Below, piece by piece: positions 1 through 6,652 of a DNA stretch of 10,816 bases. Numbering within the stretch: position 1 is the stretch's first letter; the number at the start of each line of letters is the position of its first letter. The translations under genes were made by a program, and so were the position numbers. The stretch spans positions 1 to 10,816 of the forward strand of contig JAQVLL010000036.1 in assembly GCA_028704195.1 (NCBI GenBank), written 5' to 3'. A model generated the notes under the pieces. The model did not search any database, was not told where the DNA came from, and saw only the letters and a list, made by a program, of their open reading frames with translations. Source of the DNA: Smithellaceae bacterium (GTDB lineage: Bacteria > Desulfobacterota > Syntrophia > Syntrophales > Smithellaceae).

Positions 1-570
1 CAGACCACCATTTCCATTGATGTACGGATCATCGCCGCCACACATCGGGACTTGGAACAAATGTGCGAGAAAGGCCGCTTCAGAAGAGATCTCTATTACA
101 GGCTTAATGTTATCCCCATTTACCTGCCGCCCTTGAGAGAAAGGAGCGAAGACATTCCCTTGCTTATAAACCATTTTCTAAAAATTCTACGACTGCGCTC
201 GGGAAAGCCCATCAACGGGGTGAGCGAGCAGACCATGGAGAAAATGATTAACTATTCCTGGCCGGGCAATATCAGGGAATTGGCCAATGTTCTGGAATAT
301 GCCTTCGTTGTCTGCCATGAGGAATTGATTTCGCCTCAACACCTCCCGCACTCGTTAACACATGATCATCCTGCCCCGGGACTTCACAGGCGAAGGGATG
401 ACTCCACAAGCCTGAGCCAGCGTGACGACCTTGTAAAAGCTCTGGAAACCACCCACGGAAACAGGCAGGAGGCGGCGCGTTTGCTGGGGATAAGCCGTGT
501 CACCCTCTGGAAACTCCTGAAACAACATGGCATCAAGGTGGAAGGAATTGTCAGACCTGCTGCACCTTAA
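1..570 (+). CDS. Sigma-54-dependent transcriptional activator, C-terminal part (5' end outside window)
   Basis: The frame is open from base 1, so only the last 189 residues are visible. They hold the back half of the sigma-54 AAA+ domain: the sensor I strand (VRIIAATHRDL, visible residues 8-18), the arginine-finger region FRRDLYYRLNVIPIYLPPLRER (seen as FRRDLYYRL then PPLRER), and sensor II WPGNIREL at about 87-94. A Fis-type helix-turn-helix follows at about 142-178 (GNRQEAARLLGISRVTLWKLL). This architecture is the NtrC/enhancer-binding family, which remodels sigma-54 RNA polymerase by ATP hydrolysis. The GAFTGA loop, Walker motifs and the N-terminal sensory domain lie left of the window, so the signal is unknown. 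The gene points the same way as the SCP2-M24-radical SAM cluster but is separated by 375 bases with its own promoter. I found no convincing -24/-12 element in front of that cluster, so its targets may be elsewhere. Confidence 0.95.
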   Translation, partial: QTTISIDVRIIAATHRDLEQMCEKGRFRRDLYYRLNVIPIYLPPLRERSEDIPLLINHFLKILRLRSGKPINGVSEQTMEKMINYSWPGNIRELANVLEYAFVVCHEELISPQHLPHSLTHDHPAPGLHRRRDDSTSLSQRDDLVKALETTHGNRQEAARLLGISRVTLWKLLKQHGIKVEGIVRPAAP

Positions 571-815
571 CCGAAATTTTATTAGACCGAATAAAAAGTG
601 TTTGTTTATAATATTGTCCATTAAATCCCATATCCACCCCTTACTGGAACAGGAAGATGAACTAAAAACATCAAATCAATAATAAAAAAGAAATTTAGGG
701 CAAAAGACCGTTAACCGGGATCAGGTTCCTGACCGTGTGAAAATGGCCTGCGACATAGCCTGGAACATGACCATGGAGATCACCTTCTGAAGTTGATATA
801 GCGGTTTTAATGGTA
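571..815. other. Intergenic stretch without a recognised gene
   Basis: This is the upstream part of the 375-base gap between the activator and the SCP2 gene. Bases 571-700 are markedly AT-rich. From 686 to the TGA at 788-790 the plus strand is open for 34 codons in one frame, ending ...KMACDIAWNMTMEITF, but there is no ribosome binding site or convincing long start. A short near-palindrome TCAGG-TT-CCTGA lies at 721-732. I see no RNA gene and no sigma-54 promoter here. It may include remnant coding sequence or upstream regulatory DNA for the promoter at 816-844. Confidence 0.4.
577..596 (+). repeat. AT-only inverted repeat just after the activator gene, possible weak terminator
   Basis: TTTTATT at 577-583 pairs with AATAAAA at 590-596 around a six-base loop (AGACCG), starting 7 bases after the activator stop codon. 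The stem is entirely A:T and is followed by a T-rich but interrupted tract (TGTTTGTTTATA). It is too weak to be a classical rho-independent terminator. Its position is suggestive but it could be chance in an AT-rich stretch. Confidence 0.25.
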
Positions 816-844
816 TTGACAGACCTTTCTTTTGGTCCTATAGT
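816..844 (+). promoter_or_regulatory. Sigma-70-type promoter for the SCP2-M24-radical SAM cluster
   Basis: A perfect -35 box TTGACA (816-821) is followed by a 17-base spacer and the -10 box TATAGT (839-844, five of six matches to TATAAT). The predicted transcription start is near 851, giving a leader of about 95 bases before the ATG at 946. A second TATAAT (850-855) lies 11 bases downstream but has no -35 box at the right distance. The leader contains a short GC hairpin (CCGGC 896-900 with GCCGG 914-918) of doubtful meaning. The promoter is called from sequence match only. Confidence 0.7.
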
Positions 845-853
845 CATCCTATA
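836..853 (+). repeat. Direct repeat TCCTATA, 11 bp apart, over the -10 box and start site
   Basis: TCCTATA occurs at 836-842 and again at 847-853, a spacing of 11 bp or about one helical turn. The first copy overlaps the -10 box and the second overlaps the predicted transcription start. Such phased repeats can be operator half-sites, or simply two competing -10 elements. Seven-base repeats also arise by chance, so confidence in a function is low. Confidence 0.3.
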
Positions 854-932
854 ATTCCCCTTTCAGAGGAGGAGTATCCTGTAATCACAAACCATCCGGC
901 AGGCCCCTTCCAGGCCGGTCAAACAACCAGAC

Positions 933-939
933 AGGAGGA
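933..939 (+). promoter_or_regulatory. Strong ribosome binding site for the SCP2 gene
   Basis: AGGAGGA at 933-939 is a near-perfect Shine-Dalgarno sequence six bases before the ATG at 946. It fixes that start and suggests good expression of this first gene of the cluster. Confidence 0.85.
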
Positions 940-945
940 ATCATC

Positions 946-1347
946 ATGTCAGATCTACTCGTATACCTGAGCCCGTCATGGCGTGAAGAGGCGCTTAAAA
1001 GGCTCCAGGCTGAACTTCCACCGGAAAAGATGAACAACGTCACCACGTCAATGTCCAACATTTATAAAAACTGCCCCGGCGGGGAGGAGCAATTCCTCTT
1101 TGTCGAATGCAAAGACGGGAAGGTTACCCGCGTGGAAACGGGAACGGGCGATCCTCCCCAGGCCGAATTTCGAATCATCGGCGATTATGACATATTTTCC
1201 AGAATTTCCCGCGCGGAACTCGGCGCGCAAAAAGCCCTGATGACCGGAAAACTCAAACTCAAGGGCAATCTGGCTAAAGCGCTCAAACTGGCATCCGTAT
1301 CCGACCGTTTGAACAAAGTTTTGTCACGGATTCCGACTCAGTATTGA
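946..1347 (+). CDS. SCP2 sterol/lipid-binding domain protein
   Basis: This 133-residue protein is about the size of a single SCP2 (sterol carrier protein 2) domain. The most diagnostic part is the C-terminal half: the strand AEFRIIGDYDIFSRI (about 73-87), then the helix-strand-helix region at about 90-118 with ALMTGKLKLKGNLAKALKL, typical of bacterial SCP2 proteins. The family encloses a hydrophobic tunnel that binds fatty acyl groups, sterols or other lipids, and usually acts as a carrier rather than an enzyme. There is no signal peptide or membrane segment, so it is probably cytosolic. It is the first gene after the sigma-70 promoter, and its stop lies 14 bases before the M24 ATG, so the two are likely one transcript. 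The ligand cannot be read from sequence. The start is supported by a strong AGGAGGA site. Confidence 0.88.
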   Translation: MSDLLVYLSPSWREEALKRLQAELPPEKMNNVTTSMSNIYKNCPGGEEQFLFVECKDGKVTRVETGTGDPPQAEFRIIGDYDIFSRISRAELGAQKALMTGKLKLKGNLAKALKLASVSDRLNKVLSRIPTQY

Positions 1348-1361
1348 AGGGAGAAAAGAAT

Positions 1362-2444
1362 ATGACCAGAATATTAGACCCTATGGACAAATATTACATC
1401 GACAATCCCGGACGCGTGAAGGCAATCCAGAGAGAAATGAGCAAGCGCGGTATTGACGTGTATCTCGGATCACGCATCCGCACGATGAGCTTTATCATGG
1501 ACACCTTCTGTCCGTGGAGAAGCTATCTGATCATACCGCCCGAAGGGCAGCCCACCTATTTTACGTTTGTGGTTGACGCTCTGCGCGTGGGGGACGAAAC
1601 ATGGCTGGACAGTGATCACGTCAGGGCTTACGGACCGATGGGCGGCATGGACCAGGTTTCAGCCATCACCGATTTTATCAAAGAAGAGCTCGGTATTCAA
1701 AAGGGGCGCCTGGGATACGAGGACGGAATTTCCACCTACACGGCGGAAGGGAATCTGTCGCACTGGGAATATACGCATTTTAAAGACGCGCTTCCCGGTT
1801 TTGAATGGGTGAACTCTCACGATATCATCGATGCGCTTTCCCTGATTAAGGACAAAGGCACCATTGAACGATTCCGCACCGCTTCGCTTATTGTTGACGA
1901 AGGTCACAAAGCGGCACGCGCGGCACTCGAAAACGGCGGCTACAAAGGTATGACGGAAACAGTGATTGCCGGCATTGCCGCCCTCGCCATGCGCAGGGCA
2001 GGAAGCGTGTCCGAGTGGAATTTTGCGGGGCTCAACGAAATCTCCAGCGGGGTCCGCACGGGGCTGGGTGCATGCACACCTCCCACCACCAAGGAAATCA
2101 TGGCCGGCGAGCCGCTGATGCTGGATTTCCACGCGATGTTCAAACTGGCGCTGGGGGACCACTCGCACAATTACCTGATCGGGCCGGCGACAAAACGTCA
2201 GCGCTGGCACGCGGATAATTTTGTCGCGATCGTTCAGAAAGTCATTGACAATTACCGTGCCGGCACAACACCGGGAACACTGGCCGCCCTCATGATGGAC
2301 TTTGCGGAATCCCGTGGCTGCGGTGATTTTATTCAGCCGGCCTGCGAACACGGAATCGGTCTTTTCGGGGATGAGTGGAGAATCGGCGCCGTCGTCAATC
2401 CCGACCTTCCCTACTGGACGGATCAGGATCGTGTTTATCAGTAA
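1362..2444 (+). CDS. M24 (creatinase/aminopeptidase P fold) family protein, cut short by an in-frame TAA
   Basis: The 360 readable residues show a creatinase-type N-terminal domain (about 10-160) and an M24 pita-bread domain from about 170. M24 members are metallopeptidases such as Xaa-Pro dipeptidase, but also include creatinase and the DMSP lyase DddP, so peptidase activity is not assured. Visible ligand candidates are D255 and D266 (LDF...GDHSH, the D-x10-D spacing) and H330 (HGIG). The frame then meets TAA at 2442-2444, before the last two ligand strands. The same frame continues intact to 2585 (next entry), so the gene is interrupted by a single codon. I chose ATG 1362 because AAGGGAG lies 8 bases before it. 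An in-frame TTG at 1344, overlapping the SCP2 stop, is less likely. The product as read should lack two catalytic strands and is probably inactive unless the stop is bypassed or is a sequence error. Confidence 0.8.
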   Translation: MTRILDPMDKYYIDNPGRVKAIQREMSKRGIDVYLGSRIRTMSFIMDTFCPWRSYLIIPPEGQPTYFTFVVDALRVGDETWLDSDHVRAYGPMGGMDQVSAITDFIKEELGIQKGRLGYEDGISTYTAEGNLSHWEYTHFKDALPGFEWVNSHDIIDALSLIKDKGTIERFRTASLIVDEGHKAARAALENGGYKGMTETVIAGIAALAMRRAGSVSEWNFAGLNEISSGVRTGLGACTPPTTKEIMAGEPLMLDFHAMFKLALGDHSHNYLIGPATKRQRWHADNFVAIVQKVIDNYRAGTTPGTLAALMMDFAESRGCGDFIQPACEHGIGLFGDEWRIGAVVNPDLPYWTDQDRVYQ

Positions 2445-2585
2445 AACGAAATGGTCGTTTGTGCCATGCAGTATGCCGCCCCCGAGGAAAACATCGGCTT
2501 CCGTTACGAGAACGACATCGTCATCACCAGGGACGGATGCGAGGTTTTATCGAAATATCCGCTGGGCATTGAAGAAATTTCATAA
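2445..2585 (+). pseudogene. In-frame C-terminal tail of the M24 gene beyond the premature stop
   Basis: Directly after the TAA the same frame gives 46 further sense codons ending at TAA 2583-2585. The residues match the end of M24 proteins: NEMVVCAMQYAA corresponds to the usual strand GMVFTIEPG, and IGFRYENDIVIT corresponds to the final GVRIEDDVLVT strand. The last ligand Glu is present (E383 in full-length numbering, from ATG 1362), but the fourth ligand Glu appears replaced by Met (M369, codon 2466-2468). With this tail the protein would be about 407 positions, normal for the family. An ATG at 2451 could restart translation but would make only a fragment. Its clean preservation argues that the interruption is recent, tolerated by readthrough, or an artefact. 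Confidence 0.75.
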
Positions 2586-2597
2586 AACCGGACGGTA

Positions 2598-3548
2598 TTG
2601 CATGAAAAGGCAAAAGGAAAATTGAAGACCGTGCAACTCCCATGGCCGCTGGATCTGTCGCGGTTCTTTTTTGAAAGAAAAATCCTTGGCCACCGGATTC
2701 CCCTGCTGGCAAGCTTCAAGGTTACCTTCCGGTGCAACCTGGCATGCCGGGCCTGCCCTTTTCATCTGCGTACGGGAGATGAAAACGGTCACATGTCCTG
2801 GAATGCGGCAATCGGAGCCATGGACTCCCTGTACCGCCTCGGCACGCGCCTGGTTGTTTTTGAAGGCGGAGAACCCCTGCTGTGGCGAGACGGCCCGTAT
2901 CGCCTTCATGATCTTGTGTCTTACGCGCGCAAACGTTTTCTACGGGTTGCGGTGACAACCAACGGAACCCTGCCGCTGGATGTTCCTGCGCATACCATCT
3001 GGGTCAGTCTTGACGGCATGAAGGAATCGCACGATGCATTGAGAAGCGATTCCTTTGACGGTGTATGTTCCAGCCTCAAGGCCACGAGGCACCCCAGGGT
3101 TTTTATTCATTGCACCTTGAACCGACGCAACTGTCAGGATGTGGAACCTCTGGCAAAATGGGTACGGGATATGTCAGGCGCAAAGGGAATGACTGTCCAG
3201 TTTTTCTATCCTTACGATCAGGGGGAAGATGATCTTGCCCTTTCACAGAATGAACGCAGCTCCACCATAGAGAAACTACTGGACCTCAAAAAACAGGGAT
3301 ATCCCATTCTGAACTCTGCAGGCAGACTCCGGGCCATGAAGGACAATCGCTGGCACTGTCACGACGATGTGCTCGTCAACGTCGACCCGGACGGTACGAT
3401 TACAAAAGGCTGCTACGTCAAAAACCGCGGTAAAATCAACTGCGATGCCTGCGGCTTTACACCAATTGCTGAAGCTTCCGGAGCCCTGGATCTTATCCCT
3501 GAATCGCTCTATGCAGGATGGCGTTTGTTTCTTAGCAGGAGTGTCTGA
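2598..3548 (+). CDS. Radical SAM protein with C-terminal cysteine cluster (twitch/SPASM-like)
   Basis: The 316-residue product has the radical SAM signature CNLACRAC (C46, C50, C53; CX3CX2C) that binds the 4Fe-4S cluster, followed by GGEPLL (90-95) for SAM binding and TTNG at 120-123. A C-terminal segment carries C254, then DPDGTITKGC (C272) and CDAC (C282, C285). That spacing resembles a shortened SPASM or twitch domain holding an auxiliary iron-sulfur cluster, as in maturases that modify peptides or proteins. The substrate is not known and I recognise no named family. The start is uncertain: TTG 2598 has no strong Shine-Dalgarno site, and TTG 2622 and GTG 2631 are alternatives, the latter 12 bases after AAGGA (2614-2618). 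The gene begins 12 bases after the end of the M24 tail and in the same frame, so translation is probably coupled to the upstream genes. Confidence 0.85.
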   Translation: MHEKAKGKLKTVQLPWPLDLSRFFFERKILGHRIPLLASFKVTFRCNLACRACPFHLRTGDENGHMSWNAAIGAMDSLYRLGTRLVVFEGGEPLLWRDGPYRLHDLVSYARKRFLRVAVTTNGTLPLDVPAHTIWVSLDGMKESHDALRSDSFDGVCSSLKATRHPRVFIHCTLNRRNCQDVEPLAKWVRDMSGAKGMTVQFFYPYDQGEDDLALSQNERSSTIEKLLDLKKQGYPILNSAGRLRAMKDNRWHCHDDVLVNVDPDGTITKGCYVKNRGKINCDACGFTPIAEASGALDLIPESLYAGWRLFLSRSV

Positions 3549-3564
3549 CGATAAAAAAACAACC

Positions 3565-3594
3565 TTGAAAAATTTACAGGCAATAAAATTGCTG
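3565..3594 (-). terminator. Possible terminator of the minus-strand kinase operon
   Basis: Read on the minus strand, CAGCAAT-TTT-ATTGCCTG forms a short hairpin (plus-strand 3577-3594; five solid pairs, then two more past a one-base bulge), followed by TAAATTTTT at 3567-3575. It lies about 215 bases past the kinase stop at 3809. The stem is short and the T-tract starts a few bases late, so this is a weak candidate. No better hairpin with a T-run was seen between the convergent genes on either strand. Confidence 0.3.
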
Positions 3595-3651
3595 CCGTGA
3601 AAGGAGACAAAGAGGAGAACCAGGGAACAATACATCGAAGGTCTTAGGAAG

Positions 3652-3879
3652 ATGAAAAGAAATCTTTACTGCAACGGCAGCAAGATTGACCGGGATGACG
3701 AAGAGCAGCTCCCCTCCTTAAATGTCATGGGCTTTACTTATGACGCCCCGCAGATTCCCGAGCTCAGGGATTTGTGCACAGCAAAATCTCATCTGACAGG
3801 AGAAACCATCAATGGCTGCTGCTCAGTACCTCGCGAACTTTGTCGGCCAGACCCTTTGCAGAAAAAGGCTTTTGGATAA
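3652..3879 (+). CDS. Hypothetical small cysteine-containing protein
   Basis: This 75-residue reading frame starts at ATG 3652 and ends at TAA 3877-3879. I do not recognise it. The first part (to about residue 45) is acidic and composition looks coding-like (DRDDEEQLPSLNVMGFTYDA). The product has five cysteines (C7, C42, C55, C56, C63). The ribosome site is poor: AGGA lies only two bases from the ATG. Its last 71 bases overlap the 3' end of the convergent histidine kinase gene, and there its residues may be only a shadow of that gene. It lies about 100 bases downstream of the radical SAM gene, so it could be a downstream gene of that transcript, a decayed gene, or spurious. Confidence 0.35.
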   Translation: MKRNLYCNGSKIDRDDEEQLPSLNVMGFTYDAPQIPELRDLCTAKSHLTGETINGCCSVPRELCRPDPLQKKAFG

Positions 3880-6652
3880 AATTTATACCCTCGTCCAGCA
3901 CGTCCTGATGTGCGATCACATCGGCTGTGTATCCGGACATGAAAAGGTGCTTGATGCCCGGATGAAAATGCATCATGTTTTGAGCAAGGTCCCGGCCGTT
4001 CATCCCAGGCATAACTACGTCTGTTAACAGTAAATCAATTTGAGAGTCATACTCCCCGGCCAATCGAATCGCATCACCCGGCGTGACCGCGGTCAGAACG
4101 GTGTAACCAAGATTTTCCAGCATAATCGAGGTCATTTCCAGGATGGTCGGCTCGTCCTCAACCAGCAGAATGACCTCATCCCCCCGCACGAGAGGTTCCG
4201 CGATATCTTCCTTCTGGATCGGCACAATCTCGCCCACGTAGCGGGGCAGAAAAATTTTGAATGTCGTACCAAGACCCGGTTCGCTATAGACATTGATGAA
4301 ACCGTTGTTCTGTTTTACGATACCATAGACTGTGGACAGCCCCAATCCGGTTCCCTGACCGACCTCCTTGGTAGTAAAGAAAGGATCAAAAATGCTGTCC
4401 AGGGTCTTCTTATCCATGCCGCAGCCGGTGTCACTTACGGAAAGAAGGATATAATCGCCGGGAACAAAACCCACGTTATAAGCACAGTATGCTTCGTCGA
4501 AGGAAGAAGTACCCGTTTCAATGGTGACTTTGCCCACGCCTTTGAGCGCATCCCGGGCATTGACGCACAGATTGGCCATGATCTGATCGATCTGGGTAGG
4601 ATCCATTTTCACCGGCCATATCATTTTGCCTGGCAACCAGACAAGGTTGATGTCTTCACCGATCAGTCGCCTCAGCATCTTGAGCATGCTTTCCACTGTG
4701 TCATTGAGATTGAGAATTTTCGGGGTAACGGTCTGCTTCCGGGCAAATGCCAGCAGTTGTCGCGTCAGATCCGCGGACCGCATCCCCGCGCTCATAATTT
4801 GTTTAAGCTGTTTATAAACAGGATCGGTGTTCTGAACCCTGTTCAGGGCGATTTCCGCATTCCCGATGATTACGCTGAGCATGTTGTTGAAGTCGTGGGC
4901 AACACCTCCGGCCAATTGCCCTACAGACTCCATCTTTTGCGACTGCATCAGCTGCGACTCAAGATTCTTCTTGCCGCTTAAATCGACCATCGAAACAATA
5001 GTTTCTTTCTTATCCGGAATAATGGCCGCACTCATCATGAGGTCCAGGACATCACCGTTGCGGTTTACGGCGCGAAATTCATAGGACGAGGGTGGAGCTG
5101 ATCTGTGACGCTGCCTGCGCGTATTGTGATAGATTTTCATCTTTCCCAGATCGTCGGGATGAATGAAAATCTCCCATTTCATCTTTCCTTCCAGTTCCTG
5201 TTTTGAATATCCGCTAAGGCTTACAAAGTTGTTATTTGCCATGAGAATAGTCGAGTCTTCAGCAATCATGATATTGGCGGTAGCTGTGCTTTCGAATATG
5301 GTTCTGTAGAGCTCTTCGCTTTCCCTGGTTTTCTGGTAAGAGACAGCATTCCTGATGCTGATGCCGATCTGAGGGGCAATACCCATCAGCAGATTGATCT
5401 CTGTCTGACCCAGGGGCTTTTTCGTCTGGACGTTATCCACCATGAGGATTCCCATGGACTCTCCTTTGTATACAATGGGAACACAGATGAAGGACTGTGA
5501 CCCCATGTCACGAACAAAAGCAAGAGTCCTTGGAGACATGTCTTTCTCAACCACCGATATATCATTGATCAAAACAGGTTTCTGTTTTCTGAATGCTTCA
5601 ACAGCCGCACCTTTTGAATGCGGATTATCCAGATGAAATGCAATGTTTTTCAGGTATTTTTCATCTTTTGGGTTGTATCCATAGCTGACCGAATAAACGA
5701 GCAGGTTTTTTTGCTCGTTGGCCAGCATGATCATTCCCCGATCAAAATCCAGCCTGACAATCAGCGATTTCATCACATGTTTGAGGAGATTGTCAATCTC
5801 GAGCCCCATTGATGCCGCCTGCCCGATTTCCTGGATCAGAAGGGCTTCGTTGTACCGGCTGTTGATCTGATCGAGAAGGCGGTCAGCCGCATCCGCCTGG
5901 GTGTTGATGGCGGACAACATTTCATGCTTCTCCAGATGTTCAGTTTTCAGCGTCAAACCTATCAGGAGAATAACGTAGGAAAGGACCAAGATATCCCAGT
6001 AAGCAGACGGAATAAATTTCAGCGCTGCAATACAAAGGACTAGGCCGGCGACAGAGGCGTAGTTACGGATACGCTTCCACATCAGGGAGGGGGTTTTTTC
6101 CCACGAGATGACATACAGACAACAGTCCCCTCCCTTGTGGACGCAAACGGGATGTTCGATGCTGGCTAATTTATTGGTGGAAAGTTTTGCCAGGGCCTCC
6201 ATCATGCCCATCCGGTTATCGCACTGGTAAGGTTTTTCCTCAACACCCGGCTCCAGAGTGACTTTTGCCTCAATCTTATCCGGTGCGATCGCCCGTGTTT
6301 TCATGACCGCCGCGCGGCTGAGGCGACTATTGATCTTCTCCAAAAGGCCATACACCGTTGCCGGGTTGATGAATCCCAAAACGTATTGTCCGACGGCGCC
6401 GGAGGCACGGGAGGTCACCGAAAAACGTCCCACCTTCCTGGATATATCCGGCTCCTGTGTCACCTTGGCAAGGATCTCATGAAAACGGTCTACCTCTTTC
6501 TGCGTCAGCCAATGTCCTTCATCATCCAGTTGGAATATTTCAATACCCGCATGTTTCAGCAACGGATTTACATCAATATCCGGAAAGACCTTTTTCAGAT
6601 ACTCCACATAGCTCTTGATAATCCTGCTGCTGTAATATTTTTTTTCTTCCAT
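3809..6652 (-). CDS. Membrane hybrid histidine kinase (V4R-like N-terminus, GAF, PAS, HisKA, HATPase, receiver)
   Basis: This 947-residue sensor kinase has, in order: an N-terminal helical region (1-120); a segment ending C170-VHKGGDCCLYVISW that resembles the cysteine-bearing end of V4R/heme-NO-binding-related sensor domains (tentative); two membrane helices at about 198-215 and 218-236; a short coiled-coil-like linker; a GAF domain (about 270-440); a PAS domain (446-560); HisKA with phospho-accepting H586 in AGGVAHDFNN; HATPase with N694 and N698, DTGCGM (741-746) and GTGLGL (767-772); and a receiver domain with acidic D833, phospho-acceptor D878 (LLTDVVMPGMNG) and K928. The first half precedes the membrane helices with no signal peptide, and the two helices form a hairpin, so both sides are probably cytoplasmic. 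All residues needed for kinase activity are present. The start ATG shares its A with the stop of the upstream gene (TGATG). A separate output regulator or phosphotransfer partner is not in the window. Confidence 0.95.
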   Translation of the reverse strand: MEEKKYYSSRIIKSYVEYLKKVFPDIDVNPLLKHAGIEIFQLDDEGHWLTQKEVDRFHEILAKVTQEPDISRKVGRFSVTSRASGAVGQYVLGFINPATVYGLLEKINSRLSRAAVMKTRAIAPDKIEAKVTLEPGVEEKPYQCDNRMGMMEALAKLSTNKLASIEHPVCVHKGGDCCLYVISWEKTPSLMWKRIRNYASVAGLVLCIAALKFIPSAYWDILVLSYVILLIGLTLKTEHLEKHEMLSAINTQADAADRLLDQINSRYNEALLIQEIGQAASMGLEIDNLLKHVMKSLIVRLDFDRGMIMLANEQKNLLVYSVSYGYNPKDEKYLKNIAFHLDNPHSKGAAVEAFRKQKPVLINDISVVEKDMSPRTLAFVRDMGSQSFICVPIVYKGESMGILMVDNVQTKKPLGQTEINLLMGIAPQIGISIRNAVSYQKTRESEELYRTIFESTATANIMIAEDSTILMANNNFVSLSGYSKQELEGKMKWEIFIHPDDLGKMKIYHNTRRQRHRSAPPSSYEFRAVNRNGDVLDLMMSAAIIPDKKETIVSMVDLSGKKNLESQLMQSQKMESVGQLAGGVAHDFNNMLSVIIGNAEIALNRVQNTDPVYKQLKQIMSAGMRSADLTRQLLAFARKQTVTPKILNLNDTVESMLKMLRRLIGEDINLVWLPGKMIWPVKMDPTQIDQIMANLCVNARDALKGVGKVTIETGTSSFDEAYCAYNVGFVPGDYILLSVSDTGCGMDKKTLDSIFDPFFTTKEVGQGTGLGLSTVYGIVKQNNGFINVYSEPGLGTTFKIFLPRYVGEIVPIQKEDIAEPLVRGDEVILLVEDEPTILEMTSIMLENLGYTVLTAVTPGDAIRLAGEYDSQIDLLLTDVVMPGMNGRDLAQNMMHFHPGIKHLFMSGYTADVIAHQDVLDEGINFIQKPFSAKGLADKVREVLSSSH

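Noticed and set aside
743..760. Possible sigma-54 -24/-12 promoter (TGG...GC)
   Set aside because: The GG and GC are separated by 11 bases rather than 10 and the flanking consensus is absent. A strong sigma-70 promoter lies just downstream.
1659..2351. A 230-codon open frame on the minus strand opposite the M24 gene
   Set aside because: The plus-strand frame carries the creatinase-fold motifs. The antisense product shows no domain and has no ribosome site.
2442..2444. TAA as a recoded codon (selenocysteine or pyrrolysine)
   Set aside because: Those systems use TGA and TAG, not TAA, and no supporting hairpin was obvious downstream. A nonsense mutation, plain readthrough or sequence error is simpler.
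3597..3647. A 16-codon GTG frame between the radical SAM gene and the 75-residue ORF
   Set aside because: It is very short, purine-repeat-like in composition, and has no supporting feature.
4040..4981. A 313-codon open frame on the plus strand inside the kinase gene
   Set aside because: It lies wholly antisense to the HisKA/HATPase region, whose motifs are unmistakable. The translation is low in recognisable structure, so it is a codon-bias shadow.
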